From: Vibrio aphrogenes
GTDB taxonomy: Bacteria > Pseudomonadota > Gammaproteobacteria > Enterobacterales > Vibrionaceae
DNA length: 64,000 nucleotides
Direction of reading: 5' to 3'
Assembly (NCBI RefSeq): GCF_002157735.2
Contig: NZ_AP018689.1
Span: 1,769,619-1,833,618 of the forward strand
The notes under the pieces are model-generated. The model saw nothing but the letters and a program-made list of their open reading frames with translations. It made no database searches and was not told the DNA's origin. Below, piece after piece: positions 38,326 through 48,758 of the stretch. A program made the translations under genes and the position numbers. The stretch's first letter is position 1. Each line of letters starts with the position of its first letter.

Positions 38326-38553
38326 CCTCAACTGCGGATAAGAGTGTCACAAAAACAAGTTTAACCTTCTGATATATAGGTGAGAAAAATATCTATCAGG
38401 TACCTAAGGCTAATTATTGTCTCTCAATGCTGCAATTTGGAATGGATAACAAGGCAAAATCATAAGTCAATAGCTGGCCTCTTGTGTCGATTTTAACGAA
38501 GTTAGACGGCCAAAGTGTGGTATTGAGTGACTTCTAGTTATCCACATCTGAGG
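38326..38553. mobile_element. MITE-like element, copy B (228 bp, inverted)
   Basis: Starts CCTCAACTGCGGATAAGAGT and ends with TTATCCACATCTGAGG. It is copy A in reverse: the AGAGTGTCAC end faces cdaR-glxK in both copies. Same length to the base. The rest of the 38207-38720 gap holds no gene that I can see. Confidence 0.85.
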
Positions 38554-38720
38554 TTATTGATACCAATCGTCATTCCACCGACGAGCTCATCCGCAAAAAA
38601 TAGTTACAATCAAATTGATGTCGAAGCTCACACAATTAAACTGGTTGGACCTTAGTCTTATTGTTATTTCCATGTGACTCGCCTAAAAGTGTTAATAGAT
38701 TGTAAAACAAGGCGAAGATT

Positions 38721-40400
38721 ATGAATTCAGTAAATCAATCCGTACCATCAAGTCTCCCATTTCCACATGAAATGATTTTAAAATGGGCTCAAGAGCGCCC
38801 GAATGATGTGTATTTAACTCAGCCTATTCAACGTAAAATAAAGTCCTTCACCTTTTTAGAAGTGGCAGAGCAAGCCTTATCGTTAGTCTCTGCTTTGCGT
38901 GATTTAGGCCTGCAACCGAAAGATAAAGTGGCCTTACTTTCTAAAAACTGTGCGGAATGGTTTATCTGCGATCTTGCGTTAATGTTGGGAGACTACATCA
39001 GCGTTCCTATTTTCCCGACCGCTGGCAGTGACACCATTGAACATTGTTTAGTTCACAGTGAATCTAAAGCCATTATTGTGGGAAAACTTGATGACGACAA
39101 AGCGGCGCTTGAAGTATTAAACCAATACCCTTCCGTCATCTCCATTGCTTTACCTTATGACAGCGCACCAGATTGTCATCATCAATACCAAACACTCGTT
39201 GAAAACCATTCACCGAGCACAGAACGCCCTCAACATCATCACGATACCTTAATGTCTATTGTTTATACTTCTGGGACGTCTGGCTTACCTAAAGGCGCAA
39301 TGTTGACATATGGCGGATTTGCTTGGAGTGCCAGTAAAATTGTCGAGCACATAGGTTTGCAAAAAAATGACCGATTGTTCTCTTACTTACCTTTGGCGCA
39401 TATCACGGAGCGCGTTTATGTTCTCGGGACTTCGGTGCTTGGCGGTGTTCCTACTAGCTTTGCCGAAAGCCTTGATACTTTTATTGACGATGTGAAAGCA
39501 CATAAACCAACGTTATTCGTGTCTGTCCCTCGATTATGGACCTTATTCCAACAACGTATTTTAGATAAAATGCCGCAGCGCAAACTGAATATTTTGCTCG
39601 CGATTCCTTTTATTAACACCATAGTAAAAAAGAAAATAGTCTCAGGATTAGGTCTTGAACAAGCCAGAGTGCTCGGCTGTGGTTCAGCTCCTATCTCTCC
39701 ATCCTTGTTGCAATGGTATCGCAATGTGGGAATGAATATTACCGAAGCTTGGGGGATGACCGAAACCTTTGCTTACAGCACTCTCAATTACCCATTCCGA
39801 GCCGACAAAATTGGTACAGTTGGTGCCGCAGGCCCAGGCATTGAACTGAACATTGCCGATGACCATGAAATCATGGTGCGCAGTGTAGGGTTATTTGCAG
39901 GCTATTATAAAAATGATGAAGCAACACAAGAATCCTTTAATGAGGACGGTTGGTTGCATACTGGAGATATTGGTAGCATCGATGAAGACGGGTATTTATC
40001 AATAGAGGGGCGTAAAAAAGACACCTTCAAAACGGCCAAAGGTAAGTTTGTTTCTCCGGTGCCAATTGAGAAAAAAATCTTCGAATTTTCACGAGTTGAA
40101 ATGATGTGCCTAATTGGTTTAGGACTGCCCGCTCCTATTTTATTAGTCATCCCTCATCAATTTAAACACTTTGATCGAGCTCGTTATGAAAGAAAAACCG
40201 CAAAGATCATTCATCAAATTAACCAAGAGCTAGAGTCTCATGAAAAGATCAAAGGGGTATTAATGATCAAAGAACCTTGGAGCATCGAAAATGGTGTCTT
40301 AACCCCGACATTAAAGATCAAACGTCATGTATTAGAAAAGCAATATCATGAGGTCGGAGCTAACTGGCCTAAAGACCAATTGATTGTCTGGGAAGAGTAA
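38721..40400 (+). CDS. AMP-binding long-chain acyl-CoA synthetase family protein
   Basis: 559 residues, ANL superfamily. ATP/AMP motif YTSGTSGLPKGAM at 182-194, then EAWGMTETFA, GWLHTGDIG and the hinge GRKKDTFKTAKGKFVSP. Close to the FadD15/long-chain fatty-acid ligase branch. The end of the protein keeps LTPTLKIKRHVLE with the C-terminal catalytic Lys region. Substrate chain length unknown. ATG at 38721 after AAGGCGAAG. Monocistronic or upstream of codBA by 99 bases. Confidence 0.87.
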   Translation: MNSVNQSVPSSLPFPHEMILKWAQERPNDVYLTQPIQRKIKSFTFLEVAEQALSLVSALRDLGLQPKDKVALLSKNCAEWFICDLALMLGDYISVPIFPTAGSDTIEHCLVHSESKAIIVGKLDDDKAALEVLNQYPSVISIALPYDSAPDCHHQYQTLVENHSPSTERPQHHHDTLMSIVYTSGTSGLPKGAMLTYGGFAWSASKIVEHIGLQKNDRLFSYLPLAHITERVYVLGTSVLGGVPTSFAESLDTFIDDVKAHKPTLFVSVPRLWTLFQQRILDKMPQRKLNILLAIPFINTIVKKKIVSGLGLEQARVLGCGSAPISPSLLQWYRNVGMNITEAWGMTETFAYSTLNYPFRADKIGTVGAAGPGIELNIADDHEIMVRSVGLFAGYYKNDEATQESFNEDGWLHTGDIGSIDEDGYLSIEGRKKDTFKTAKGKFVSPVPIEKKIFEFSRVEMMCLIGLGLPAPILLVIPHQFKHFDRARYERKTAKIIHQINQELESHEKIKGVLMIKEPWSIENGVLTPTLKIKRHVLEKQYHEVGANWPKDQLIVWEE

Positions 40401-40472
40401 ACTCTTTCACTTTATTGCGCTTATTGCTTGCGCATAATGCATAAATAGCTTATAAAACGCGCCGTCTTCATT

Positions 40473-40488
40473 ACGCAAACGATTAAAT
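40473..40488. promoter_or_regulatory. PurR-like operator of codBA
   Basis: ACGCAAACGATTAAAT fits the PurR consensus ANGCAANCGNTTNCNT at all but one fixed position. It lies 12 bases before the codB ATG. E. coli codBA is also PurR-controlled from a site near the start. Confidence 0.75.
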
Positions 40489-40499
40489 AAGGAATTAAG

Positions 40500-41756
40500 A
40501 TGGCGCAAGATAATGACTTTAGCCTCGGACCCGTACCACAAACGGAGCGAAAAGGGGTGATATCCCTCACTCTCGTGATGTTGGGGTTAACCTTTTTCTC
40601 CGCTAGTATGTGGACAGGTGGCTCACTCGGAACCGGACTCACCTATCACGATTTCTTCATGGCGGTTCTCATTGGTAACTTATTACTCGGTATTTACACT
40701 TCCCTTCTTGGCTACATTGGCTCTTCAACTGGATTATCAACTCATTTATTAGCTCGCTTCTCCTTTGGTTCTAAAGGTTCTTGGCTCCCCTCTTTTCTTC
40801 TCAGTGGTACACAAGTTGGTTGGTTCGGCGTTGGGGTTGCGATGTTCGCCATTCCTGTCCAAAAAGCCACTGGCATCGATACTAATATCCTCATCATCGT
40901 TTCAGGTTTATTGATGACGGTTACCGTCTATTTCGGTATTTCAGCCCTGATGATTCTTTCTACCATTGCCGTTCCCGCGATTGCCCTCTTGGGAAGTTAC
41001 TCGGTCTACGAAGCTATCCATAGTGTCGGCGGCCTTGAAGTCATTCAACATCATGTCCCAGAACAACCGCTCGATTTTTCCATTGCTCTTGCCATGGTTA
41101 TTGGTTCTTTCATCAGTGCCGGAACGCTAACCGCTGATTTCGTTCGTTTTGGTAAGAAACCATTGAATGCGGTGATCATTACCATGGTTGCGTTTTTCAT
41201 TGGTAACTCACTCATGTTTATCTTCGGGGCGGCTGGCGCTTCTGTCACCGGTAAGTCTGATATTTCTGAAGTGATGATGGCACAAGGACTATTAATTCCC
41301 GCTATTATCGTTCTGGGTCTCAATATTTGGACGACCAACGACAACGCTTTGTATGCGTCTGGACTCGGTTTTTCCAATATTACCGGCTTGCCAAGTAAAT
41401 ACATTTCTATGATCAATGGCATCGTCGGAACGCTTTGCGCCTTATGGCTTTACAACAACTTTGTGGGCTGGCTAACTTTCTTATCTTTGGCTATTCCCCC
41501 TATTGGTGGGGTGATCATTGCCGATTTCTTTAAAAATCGTCAGCGATACTTCAACTACGAACAGCAAACCTTTAAGACCGTCAATTGGGCCGCCATCATC
41601 GCTGTATTAGTTGGTGTCGCAGCGGGTAAATTTATCCCCGGTATCGTGCCGCTTAACGCGGTAATTGGTGGGGCAATTTGTTACTTAGTGTTTAATCCTA
41701 TTATTGATAAACTACTGCCACAGTCACCAACACCAGTTGTCGAATTTGAACAATAA
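40500..41756 (+). CDS. codB: CodB, cytosine permease (NCS1)
   Basis: Inner-membrane cytosine importer, 418 residues, about twelve TM helices. DFSLGPVPQTERKGVISL and SLGTGLTYHDFFMAVLIGN match CodB. ATG at 40500 after AAGGAATTAAG. Forms an operon with codA, 34 bases downstream. Confidence 0.94.
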   Translation: MAQDNDFSLGPVPQTERKGVISLTLVMLGLTFFSASMWTGGSLGTGLTYHDFFMAVLIGNLLLGIYTSLLGYIGSSTGLSTHLLARFSFGSKGSWLPSFLLSGTQVGWFGVGVAMFAIPVQKATGIDTNILIIVSGLLMTVTVYFGISALMILSTIAVPAIALLGSYSVYEAIHSVGGLEVIQHHVPEQPLDFSIALAMVIGSFISAGTLTADFVRFGKKPLNAVIITMVAFFIGNSLMFIFGAAGASVTGKSDISEVMMAQGLLIPAIIVLGLNIWTTNDNALYASGLGFSNITGLPSKYISMINGIVGTLCALWLYNNFVGWLTFLSLAIPPIGGVIIADFFKNRQRYFNYEQQTFKTVNWAAIIAVLVGVAAGKFIPGIVPLNAVIGGAICYLVFNPIIDKLLPQSPTPVVEFEQ

Positions 41757-41790
41757 TTCGATAAAATAAATCCATAAAAACGAGTGTGTT

Positions 41791-43062
41791 ATGTCAAACC
41801 TAATTATTAAAAATGCCCGCTTACGTGGTCATGAGCAATTACAAACCATCACCATCCAAAATGGTGTTATCAGTGAAATTTCAAACTCAACCAATACCTC
41901 AAATGAAGAGGCTATTGATGCCCAAGGTCACTTAGTCCTTCCCCCTTTTTGTGAACCGCATATTCACTTAGATACGACACAGACTGCAGGTGAGCCGAAT
42001 TGGAACCTATCCGGTACATTATTTGAAGGGATTGAACGTTGGGCTGAGCGTAAAGATCTGCTGTCAATTGATGATGTGAAGCAACGTGCAAAGAAAACCT
42101 TAAAATGGCAAATTGCTAATGGTATTCAATTTGTGCGCACCCATGTCGATGTCTCTGACCCTACATTAATCGCGCTCAAAGCTATGCTGGAAGTAAAAGA
42201 AGAAATGAAACCGTGGATTGATGTGCAAATCGTCGCATTCCCACAAGAAGGAATTCTTTCTTACCCTAACGGTAAAGCGCTCTTAGAAGAAGCCGTCAAA
42301 CTTGGCGCCGATGTTATTGGTGCCATTCCCCACTTCGAATTTACTCGTGAATACGGTGTTGAATCATTACACTTTGCCTTTGAGTTAGCGCGTAAATATG
42401 ACCGCTTGATTGACGTACATTGTGATGAAATTGATGATGAACAATCGCGCTTCGTTGAAACCGTCGCGGCACTGGCGCATAAATATGATATGGGCAATAA
42501 AGTCACAGCCAGTCACACCACGGCCATGCATTCTTATAATGGCGCTTACACTTCACGCTTATTCCGCTTATTACGCATGTCAGGCATCAACTTTGTTGCC
42601 AATCCATTAGTGAATATTCACTTGCAGGGTCGTTTTGATGATTATCCAAAACGCCGTGGTATCACCCGCGTCAAAGAAATGTTAGCCAGCAATATTAATG
42701 TGTGCTTTGGCCATGATGATGTATTTGACCCATGGTATCCATTAGGCACAGCCAACATGCTGCAAGTATTGCACATGGGGCTGCATGTTTGCCAAATTAT
42801 GGGTTATGAGCAAATTAATGATTCACTCAAACTGATCACTGACCATTCAGCACGAACACTTAATATCCAAGATCAATATGGTATTGAAGTCGGTAAACCG
42901 GCCAATATGATTGTGCTTCCTGCCGAAAATGGGTTTGAAGCGGTACGTCGTCAAGTCCCGGTACAATACTCTATCCGCGGTGGTAAAGTAATCGCAGAAA
43001 CTCAGCTTGCACAAACTCACATTCAATTAGACGAAAAAGAATGTGTGACCTTTAAACGTTAA
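41791..43062 (+). CDS. codA: CodA, cytosine deaminase
   Basis: Metal-dependent amidohydrolase turning cytosine to uracil and ammonia. 423 residues. Metal His57 and His59 in [19 protein letters not shown] (third His and catalytic Glu), [13 protein letters not shown], and [10 protein letters not shown] with the metal Asp. Second gene of codBA; ends at a terminator. Confidence 0.95.
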   Translation: MSNLIIKNARLRGHEQLQTITIQNGVISEISNSTNTSNEEAIDAQGHLVLPPFCEPHIHLDTTQTAGEPNWNLSGTLFEGIERWAERKDLLSIDDVKQRAKKTLKWQIANGIQFVRTHVDVSDPTLIALKAMLEVKEEMKPWIDVQIVAFPQEGILSYPNGKALLEEAVKLGADVIGAIPHFEFTREYGVESLHFAFELARKYDRLIDVHCDEIDDEQSRFVETVAALAHKYDMGNKVTASHTTAMHSYNGAYTSRLFRLLRMSGINFVANPLVNIHLQGRFDDYPKRRGITRVKEMLASNINVCFGHDDVFDPWYPLGTANMLQVLHMGLHVCQIMGYEQINDSLKLITDHSARTLNIQDQYGIEVGKPANMIVLPAENGFEAVRRQVPVQYSIRGGKVIAETQLAQTHIQLDEKECVTFKR

Positions 43063-43084
43063 TATTCAAGGCTACAAGCTCACA

Positions 43085-43130
43085 AAAAATAAGGTTTGGT
43101 GGTATTTGCGTCCATTGAACCTTATTTTTA
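43085..43130 (+). terminator. Intrinsic terminator after codA
   Basis: aaaaataaggtt pairs with aaccttattttt, about 20-base loop, T-run. Ends codBA. Confidence 0.75.
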
Positions 43131-43210
43131 TATCAATCACACTAATTAATATCATATTCCGCTATACTCACCACTTTATTTTCTTTCCAACTCATTGGCC
43201 TAGGCACTTC

Positions 43211-43423
43211 ATGACACAAAGCAATAATCCGCTCCACGGAATCACACTCGAAAAGCTTCTCACTGAATTAGTTGACTATTATGGCTGGAATAAGCTCGCG
43301 CAAATGGTCAATATTAACTGCTTTAAAAGTGATCCCAGTATTAAATCCAGTCTGAAGTTTTTACGTAAAACCGAATGGGCAAGAACAAAGGTTGAACAGC
43401 TGTATATTGATTTGAAGAAATAA
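43211..43423 (+). CDS. VF530 family small DNA-binding protein (DUF2132)
   Basis: 70 residues, matching the VF530 family named after a Vibrio fischeri protein: [20 protein letters not shown], then [13 protein letters not shown] and [17 protein letters not shown] structure in the family shows a helical DNA-binding fold; its cellular role is unclear. ATG at 43211; an earlier in-frame ATG at 43106 lies inside the codA terminator. A 6-copy heptamer array begins 6 bases after its stop. Confidence 0.85.
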   Translation: MTQSNNPLHGITLEKLLTELVDYYGWNKLAQMVNINCFKSDPSIKSSLKFLRKTEWARTKVEQLYIDLKK

Positions 43424-43428
43424 ACGCA

Positions 43429-43470
43429 GTTGCGAGTTGCGAGTTGCGAGTTGCGAGTTGCGAGTTGCGA
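43429..43470. repeat. Tandem heptamer, 6 x gttgcga
   Basis: Six perfect contiguous copies then gttaag. On the minus strand the unit reads GCAACTC, fitting GNAACNN. Directly follows the VF530 gene. Confidence 0.98.
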
Positions 43471-43534
43471 GTTAAGTTTAAAATAGCTGCAACCTATATT
43501 CATAATATTTCTACATTTTTATCCAACAATCCCT

Positions 43535-43580
43535 TTAGGAGATCCTGAACTGCGCTCCTACGTCGCTTTTCAGGATGACA
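43535..43580. repeat. Dispersed hairpin element, partial copy
   Basis: aggagatcctgaactgcgct and cgcttttcaggatgaca are the right half of the element seen whole at 14952-15065 and 48759-48876. Confidence 0.7.
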
Positions 43581-43600
43581 TTGTTTTTCAGTTCTGTACG

Positions 43601-43886
43601 GCTTTTCGGCTCCCTAGCAAAGCATCCTCGCATTCCGAAACATGATATCCATCTGCTGCATTCAGCTCCCTGATTTCACCTACTTCTCTTTAAGGATGAC
43701 ACAATTTTATAAATTCCGTTCACCGCTTTTCGGCTTCCTAGCAAAGCCGTCCTAGCATTCCGAAACATGATACTCATCCGCTGCATTCAGCTCCCTGATT
43801 GCACCTACTTCGCTTTTCAGGATGACACTGTTTATAATTCCGTTCACCGCTTTTCGGCTCCCTAGCAAAGCGTCCTCGCATTCCGA
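43601..43886. repeat. Tandem repeat, 124-bp unit, about 2.3 copies
   Basis: gcttttcggcttccctagcaaagc-type starts recur at 43601, 43725 and 43849. Each unit also holds cattccgaaacatgatac and ctgcattcagctccctgat. No ORF. Fills most of the VF530-EF-G gap (43424-43992). Shares its first 12 bases with the 122-bp repeats at 48928. Confidence 0.85.
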
Positions 43887-43936
43887 ACCAGCTCTTCCCA
43901 GAAACTAGACACTCGAAACTAGCATTATTCATGCAT

Positions 43937-43966
43937 AAAAAAACCCGCTATCTCTAGCGGGTTTTT
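43937..43966 (-). terminator. Intrinsic terminator after the EF-G gene
   Basis: aaacccgcta / tagcgggttt stem with 4-base loop; A-run on the plus strand gives the T-run for minus transcription, 27 bases after the stop. Confidence 0.92.
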
Positions 43967-43992
43967 ATTAAGCTTTAATCAACTAAAAAGAA

Positions 43993-46083
43993 TTACTTCT
44001 TCTCAGCTTCTTTACGAGCTTTAACGTCAGCAATTACTTGCTCTGCAACGTTCATTGGACATGGTGCGTAGTGTGCGAATTCCATAGAGAATTGACCACG
44101 ACCAGAAGTCATTGTACGTAGAGAACCGATGTAACCGAACATTTCTGAAAGTGGTACGTCAGCCTTGATGCGAACGCCTGTAACGCCAGCTTCTTGGTCT
44201 TTGATCATACCACGACGACGGTTAAGGTCACCGATAACATCACCAACGTGATCTTCAGGAGTGAACACGTCAACTTTCATGATAGGTTCAAGAAGTTGTG
44301 CGCCAGCTTTTGGCATAGATTGACGGAATGCGCCTTTCGCTGCGATTTCAAATGCTACTGCAGATGAGTCAACTGCGTGGAAACCACCGTCAAATAGTTC
44401 AACTTCAACGTCTAGTACTGGGAAGCCAGCTAGAACACCGTTGTCCATCATGCCAGCAAAACCTTTTTCGATTGCAGGCCAGAATTCTTTAGGTACGTTA
44501 CCACCAACAACTGTTGATGTGAACTTGAAGCCAGAACCCACTTCACCAGGCTTGATACGGTAATCAATTTTACCGAATTGACCAGAACCACCAGACTGTT
44601 TCTTATGCGTGTAGCTATCTTCAACTGCTTGAGTGATAGTTTCACGGTAAGCTACTTGTGGTTGACCAACGATTAGGTCTACGCCGTAAGTACGCTTCAA
44701 GATGTCTACTTTGATGTCTAAGTGAAGCTCACCCATACCTTTAAGGATGGTTTCGCCAGTTTCTTCATCAGTTTCAACTTGGAAAGATGGATCTTCTGCA
44801 ACCATTTTACCGATCGCGATACCCATTTTCTCAGAACCGCCTTTATCTTTAGGCTGTACAGCAATCGAGATTACTGGAGTTGGGAATACCATTGGTTCTA
44901 GAGTTACTGAGTGCTTAGGATCACATAGAGTGTGACCAGTTTGCACGTTCTTCATACCAACGATAGCGATGATGTCACCCGCTTGTGCGAAAGTCAGTTC
45001 TTTACGCTCATCCGCTTGCATCTCAACCATACGGCCAACACGCTCAGTTTTACCTGTGAACGAGTTAAGAATGGTGTCACCTTTGTTCAATTTACCAGAG
45101 TAAATACGAACGAAAGTTAGTGCACCAAAACGGTCATCCATGATTTTGAATGCTAGCGCTTTGAAAGATTCATCAGCAGAAACGATAGCGTGTTCGCCAG
45201 TTTCGTTGCCTTCTTCGTCCATTAGAGGTTGAGGTTTAACTTCTGTTGGAGAAGGTAGGTAATCAACAACTGCGTCAAGTACTAGTTGCATACCTTTGTT
45301 TTTGAACGCTGAACCACAGTATGTTGGGAAGAACGCTAGATCACGAGTACCTTTACGGATACAAGCTTTGATTTGCTCTAGAGAAGGTTCTTCACCTTCC
45401 ATGTAAGCCATCATTAGTTCGTCGTCTTGCTCAACAGCCGTTTCGATTAGCTCTTCACGGTATTGCTCAACATCATCAACCATGTCTGCTGGAACTTCTT
45501 CAATTGAGTAGTTCTCAGGTAGACCTGTTTCATCCCAAACGTAAGCTTTACGTTCTAGAACGTCAACAACACCAACAAACTGATCTTCGATACCGATTGG
45601 TAGAGTCATGATTAGTGGTGTAGCACCAAGTACTTTACGTACTTGATCAGTAACACGGAAGAAATCTGCACCCATACGGTCCAGTTTGTTTACGAAAATG
45701 ATACGTGCAACTTCAGATTCGTTAGCGTAACGCCAGTTAGTTTCTGATTGTGGTTCAACACCACCAGAACCACAGAATACACCGATACCACCGTCAAGAA
45801 CTTTAAGAGAACGATATACTTCTACTGTAAAGTCAACGTGTCCCGGGGTGTCGATTACGTTGAAACGGTGGTCTTTCCAGAAACAACTTACCGCTGCCGA
45901 TTGGATTGTAATACCACGCTCAGCTTCCTGCTCCATAAAGTCAGTTGTTGATTCGCCATCGTGCGTCTCACCACTTTTATGGATAGTACCTGTTAGCTTA
46001 AGGATACGTTCAGTCGTGGTAGTTTTACCCGCATCAACGTGCGCAAAAATACCAATGTTTCTGTATTTTGATAAGTCAGTCAT
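43993..46083 (-). CDS. fusA: Elongation factor G, second copy type (EF-G 2)
   Basis: Translocation GTPase, 696 residues. G1 [10 protein letters not shown] (14-23), RGITIQSA (G2), DTPGHVDF (G3), NKLDRMGAD (G4), domain IV and V intact ([24 protein letters not shown]). It stands alone, not with rpsL, rpsG and tufA, so it is likely the second EF-G that vibrios carry besides the str-operon gene. No key residue is missing, so it is probably active. Divergent from mtgA. Confidence 0.9.
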   Translation of the reverse strand: MTDLSKYRNIGIFAHVDAGKTTTTERILKLTGTIHKSGETHDGESTTDFMEQEAERGITIQSAAVSCFWKDHRFNVIDTPGHVDFTVEVYRSLKVLDGGIGVFCGSGGVEPQSETNWRYANESEVARIIFVNKLDRMGADFFRVTDQVRKVLGATPLIMTLPIGIEDQFVGVVDVLERKAYVWDETGLPENYSIEEVPADMVDDVEQYREELIETAVEQDDELMMAYMEGEEPSLEQIKACIRKGTRDLAFFPTYCGSAFKNKGMQLVLDAVVDYLPSPTEVKPQPLMDEEGNETGEHAIVSADESFKALAFKIMDDRFGALTFVRIYSGKLNKGDTILNSFTGKTERVGRMVEMQADERKELTFAQAGDIIAIVGMKNVQTGHTLCDPKHSVTLEPMVFPTPVISIAVQPKDKGGSEKMGIAIGKMVAEDPSFQVETDEETGETILKGMGELHLDIKVDILKRTYGVDLIVGQPQVAYRETITQAVEDSYTHKKQSGGSGQFGKIDYRIKPGEVGSGFKFTSTVVGGNVPKEFWPAIEKGFAGMMDNGVLAGFPVLDVEVELFDGGFHAVDSSAVAFEIAAKGAFRQSMPKAGAQLLEPIMKVDVFTPEDHVGDVIGDLNRRRGMIKDQEAGVTGVRIKADVPLSEMFGYIGSLRTMTSGRGQFSMEFAHYAPCPMNVAEQVIADVKARKEAEKK

Positions 46084-46310
46084 TGTCTTACTCTATTAAT
46101 AGGATATAAAGTTCGCGCAGAGTATAACACAATCTGTCAAGACTGATATCCCCTCTGAGCATTTGGATAAAAAATCTTTTTTATTTAAAAAAAGCTCAAT
46201 TAAAAGGCAAAAAAATGCTCCTTTTTGATGCTTAAAGTCATCAAAATGTCGCAATTTTATCGTGTTAGCTCTATTCTGGTAACACTTACTGCACATTATA
46301 AAGGATTAAA

Positions 46311-47000
46311 ATGGGCAAACGGCTGAAAAAATGGATCGTAAAAACACTGCTGTTCTTTGGTGTTCTCTCCGTTTTATTGACTTTTCCGCTTAAATACATC
46401 AATCCCATCGTTTGGAGTTGGCAATTACAAAGAGACTGGTTTCCACCAGAGAAATACCACTCTTATCCTCAAGCCAACTGGGTAAATTTAGACAATATTT
46501 CGCCTTATATGCAACTTGCGGTGATGGCCTCCGAAGATCAACGTTTTCCTATTCATCATGGAATCGATTTTGCCTCCACTCAACAAGCGGTCGCAGATAT
46601 GATTGCTGGAGAGCGCTTTCGGGGTGCCAGCACCTTAACTCAACAAACCGTTAAAAATTTATTTTTATGGTCAGGCAAAGATATTGTCCGTAAAGCCATC
46701 GAAGCTTACTTAAGTTTACTGGTCGAGTTGGAATGGGGAAAAAAGCGCATTTTAGAAATTTACCTCAATATTGTCGAATTTGGTCCGGGGATTTATGGAG
46801 TACAAGCAGCCAGTCAACATTTTTACGGCATTCACGCCAGTCAATTATCCCAACCTCAAGCGGCTCGTTTAGCCGCCGTCCTTCCTAACCCTTATCAATT
46901 CAATGTTGCTAAGCCAACACCTTATCTATGGCAACGAGTCGATTGGATCGAAACACAAATGAATCAGTTGGGATTGGGGTATTTGAAGGAAATGGATTGA
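46311..47000 (+). CDS. mtgA: MtgA, monofunctional peptidoglycan glycosyltransferase
   Basis: GT51 enzyme polymerising lipid II glycan chains without a transpeptidase domain. 229 residues: N-terminal TM helix (about 10-28), catalytic Glu75 in SEDQRFPIHHG, RGASTLTQQTVKNLFL and KRILEIYLNIVEFG. ATG at 46311 after AAAGGATTAAA. The stop TGA lies 2 bases before a 24-copy heptamer array. Confidence 0.94.
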   Translation: MGKRLKKWIVKTLLFFGVLSVLLTFPLKYINPIVWSWQLQRDWFPPEKYHSYPQANWVNLDNISPYMQLAVMASEDQRFPIHHGIDFASTQQAVADMIAGERFRGASTLTQQTVKNLFLWSGKDIVRKAIEAYLSLLVELEWGKKRILEIYLNIVEFGPGIYGVQAASQHFYGIHASQLSQPQAARLAAVLPNPYQFNVAKPTPYLWQRVDWIETQMNQLGLGYLKEMD

Positions 47001-47002
47001 TG

Positions 47003-47170
47003 GGTTCCTGGTTCCTGGTTCCTGGTTCCTGGTTCCTGGTTCCTGGTTCCTGGTTCCTGGTTCCTGGTTCCTGGTTCCTGGTTCCTGGTTCCTGGTTCCT
47101 GGTTCCTGGTTCCTGGTTCCTGGTTCCTGGTTCCTGGTTCCTGGTTCCTGGTTCCTGGTTCCTGGTTCCT
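47003..47170. repeat. Tandem heptamer, 24 x ggttcct
   Basis: 168 bases made of 24 perfect copies. The minus strand reads GGAACCA, fitting GNAACNN. Open in all reading frames because three units make 21 bases without a stop; this makes false ORFs. Lies between convergent mtgA and radA; degenerate units follow at 47252-47276 (gactaggaactcgtaactag). Confidence 0.99.
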
Positions 47171-47280
47171 GGAGGGCATCCTTCAAGAGCTAACAATATG
47201 AAGCAAGGAAGATATATTTTTATTATTATAAATATTCAACATCTCCCTCTAGCGACTAGGAACTCGTAACTAGGGACCTA

Positions 47281-48663
47281 TTACACTTCCTCAAACGCAT
47301 CTATCGCTTCAGACAATTTCTTCACACCATGGATCTGCATACCAGCAATTCCACCTTTCGGCATATTCGCCGCTGGCACAATCGCTTTCTTAAAGCCATG
47401 TTTGTAAGCTTCCATCAAGCGCTCTTGACCACTAGGAACCGGGCGAATTTCGCCAGCCAACCCGACTTCTCCAAATACCACCACATCTTTGGGTAAAGGA
47501 CTATCTTTAAAGCTTGAAAGTAATGCCATCAATAAGGCTAAATCGGCGCTAGTTTCCGCCACTTTCACGCCCCCGACCACGTTGACGAATACATCTTGGT
47601 CAGCCATTTGTAATCCACCATGCTTATGCAATACGGCCAGCAACATAGATAAACGGTTTTGATCAAGACCAACGGCAACCCGACGTGGATTCGATAGTTG
47701 TGAATAATCGACCAACGCTTGAATTTCCACTAACAAAGGACGTGTGCCTTCCCATACCACCATCACAGAACTGCCTGAGGTTTCTTCATCACCACGAGAC
47801 AAGAAAATGGCAGAAGGGTTACTGACTTCTTTTAGCCCTTGTCCTGTCATGGCAAAGACGCCTAATTCATTCACGGCACCAAAACGGTTTTTATGACTAC
47901 GTAAGGTTCTAAATCGACTGTCGGCACTACCATCTAATAACACTGAACAGTCAATAATATGCTCAAGCACCTTAGGCCCGGCTAGCGTTCCATCTTTGGT
48001 AACATGCCCGACTAAAAAGACCGCAACATTATTTTGTTTAGCATAACGAGTTAACGTGGTAGCCGATTCTCGTACTTGTGACACACTGCCCGGTGACGAT
48101 TGTACATCAGCCACATGCATGACTTGGATTGAATCAATCACCATGATTTTAGGTTTTTCACTTTCTGCAATTTGGCAAATTTTATCGACATTGGTTTCCG
48201 ACAACATTTTTAAATGCTCTTTCGGTAACCCTAAACGAGAAGCACGCATGGCGACTTGCTGCAACGACTCTTCACCAGTCACATATAAAGTTGGCATGTG
48301 CGCCGCTAATCGACAAACGGTTTGTAATAACAGGGTGCTTTTACCTGCGCCAGGGTTACCGCCGATGAGCACGGCCGCCCCAGGAACAATACCGCCCCCT
48401 AATACCCGGTCAAATTCTTTAAACCCTGTAGAAAAACGAGGGACTTCTTGTAGATCAATATCGGAAAGATTTTGTACTTTGGTTTCTGAAACCGCCCCCG
48501 CATAACCCGATAAGCGCTCATTACGTGCAACTTGTGGTGAAGCAGCAAGACGAACTTCCGTAATGGTATTCCAAGCACCACAAGCATTACACTGCCCTTG
48601 CCAACGTGGAAAATCCGCTCCACAGTCATTACAGACATACGCTCGTTTTGCTTTTGTTGCCAT
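47281..48663 (-). CDS. radA: RadA (Sms), DNA repair ATPase
   Basis: Branch-migration helicase of recombination repair. 460 residues. N-terminal zinc finger C11-C14-C25-C28, Walker A GGNPGAGKST at 101-110, RadA motif KNRFG, and a Lon-protease-like C-terminal domain (VFGEVGLAGEIRPV). ATG at 48663. In E. coli it follows serB in the same direction; here 690 bases of repeats separate them. Confidence 0.96.
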   Translation of the reverse strand: MATKAKRAYVCNDCGADFPRWQGQCNACGAWNTITEVRLAASPQVARNERLSGYAGAVSETKVQNLSDIDLQEVPRFSTGFKEFDRVLGGGIVPGAAVLIGGNPGAGKSTLLLQTVCRLAAHMPTLYVTGEESLQQVAMRASRLGLPKEHLKMLSETNVDKICQIAESEKPKIMVIDSIQVMHVADVQSSPGSVSQVRESATTLTRYAKQNNVAVFLVGHVTKDGTLAGPKVLEHIIDCSVLLDGSADSRFRTLRSHKNRFGAVNELGVFAMTGQGLKEVSNPSAIFLSRGDEETSGSSVMVVWEGTRPLLVEIQALVDYSQLSNPRRVAVGLDQNRLSMLLAVLHKHGGLQMADQDVFVNVVGGVKVAETSADLALLMALLSSFKDSPLPKDVVVFGEVGLAGEIRPVPSGQERLMEAYKHGFKKAIVPAANMPKGGIAGMQIHGVKKLSEAIDAFEEV

Positions 48664-48758
48664 GAAGAAAGTACCTACGTTAGTTGAATATAGAGATTAA
48701 ATATGTTGAATATATAGATTGAATATAAATGCTTATGTAGGTCTCGACTTTTAACCTG

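Noticed and set aside
35541..38553. Complete composite transposon
   Set aside because: No transposase gene lies between or in the elements, so it cannot be autonomous.
43106..43210. N-terminal extension of the VF530 gene
   Set aside because: It lies in the codA terminator and downstream sequence; the family starts at [10 protein letters not shown].
47003..47170. Possible CRISPR array
   Set aside because: Units are contiguous 7-mers with no spacers and there are no cas genes.
46909..47269. Overlapping open frames coding repeated GSWFLVP or GTRNQEP peptides
   Set aside because: They arise because 7-bp repeats without stops are open in every frame. No ribosome site or homology.
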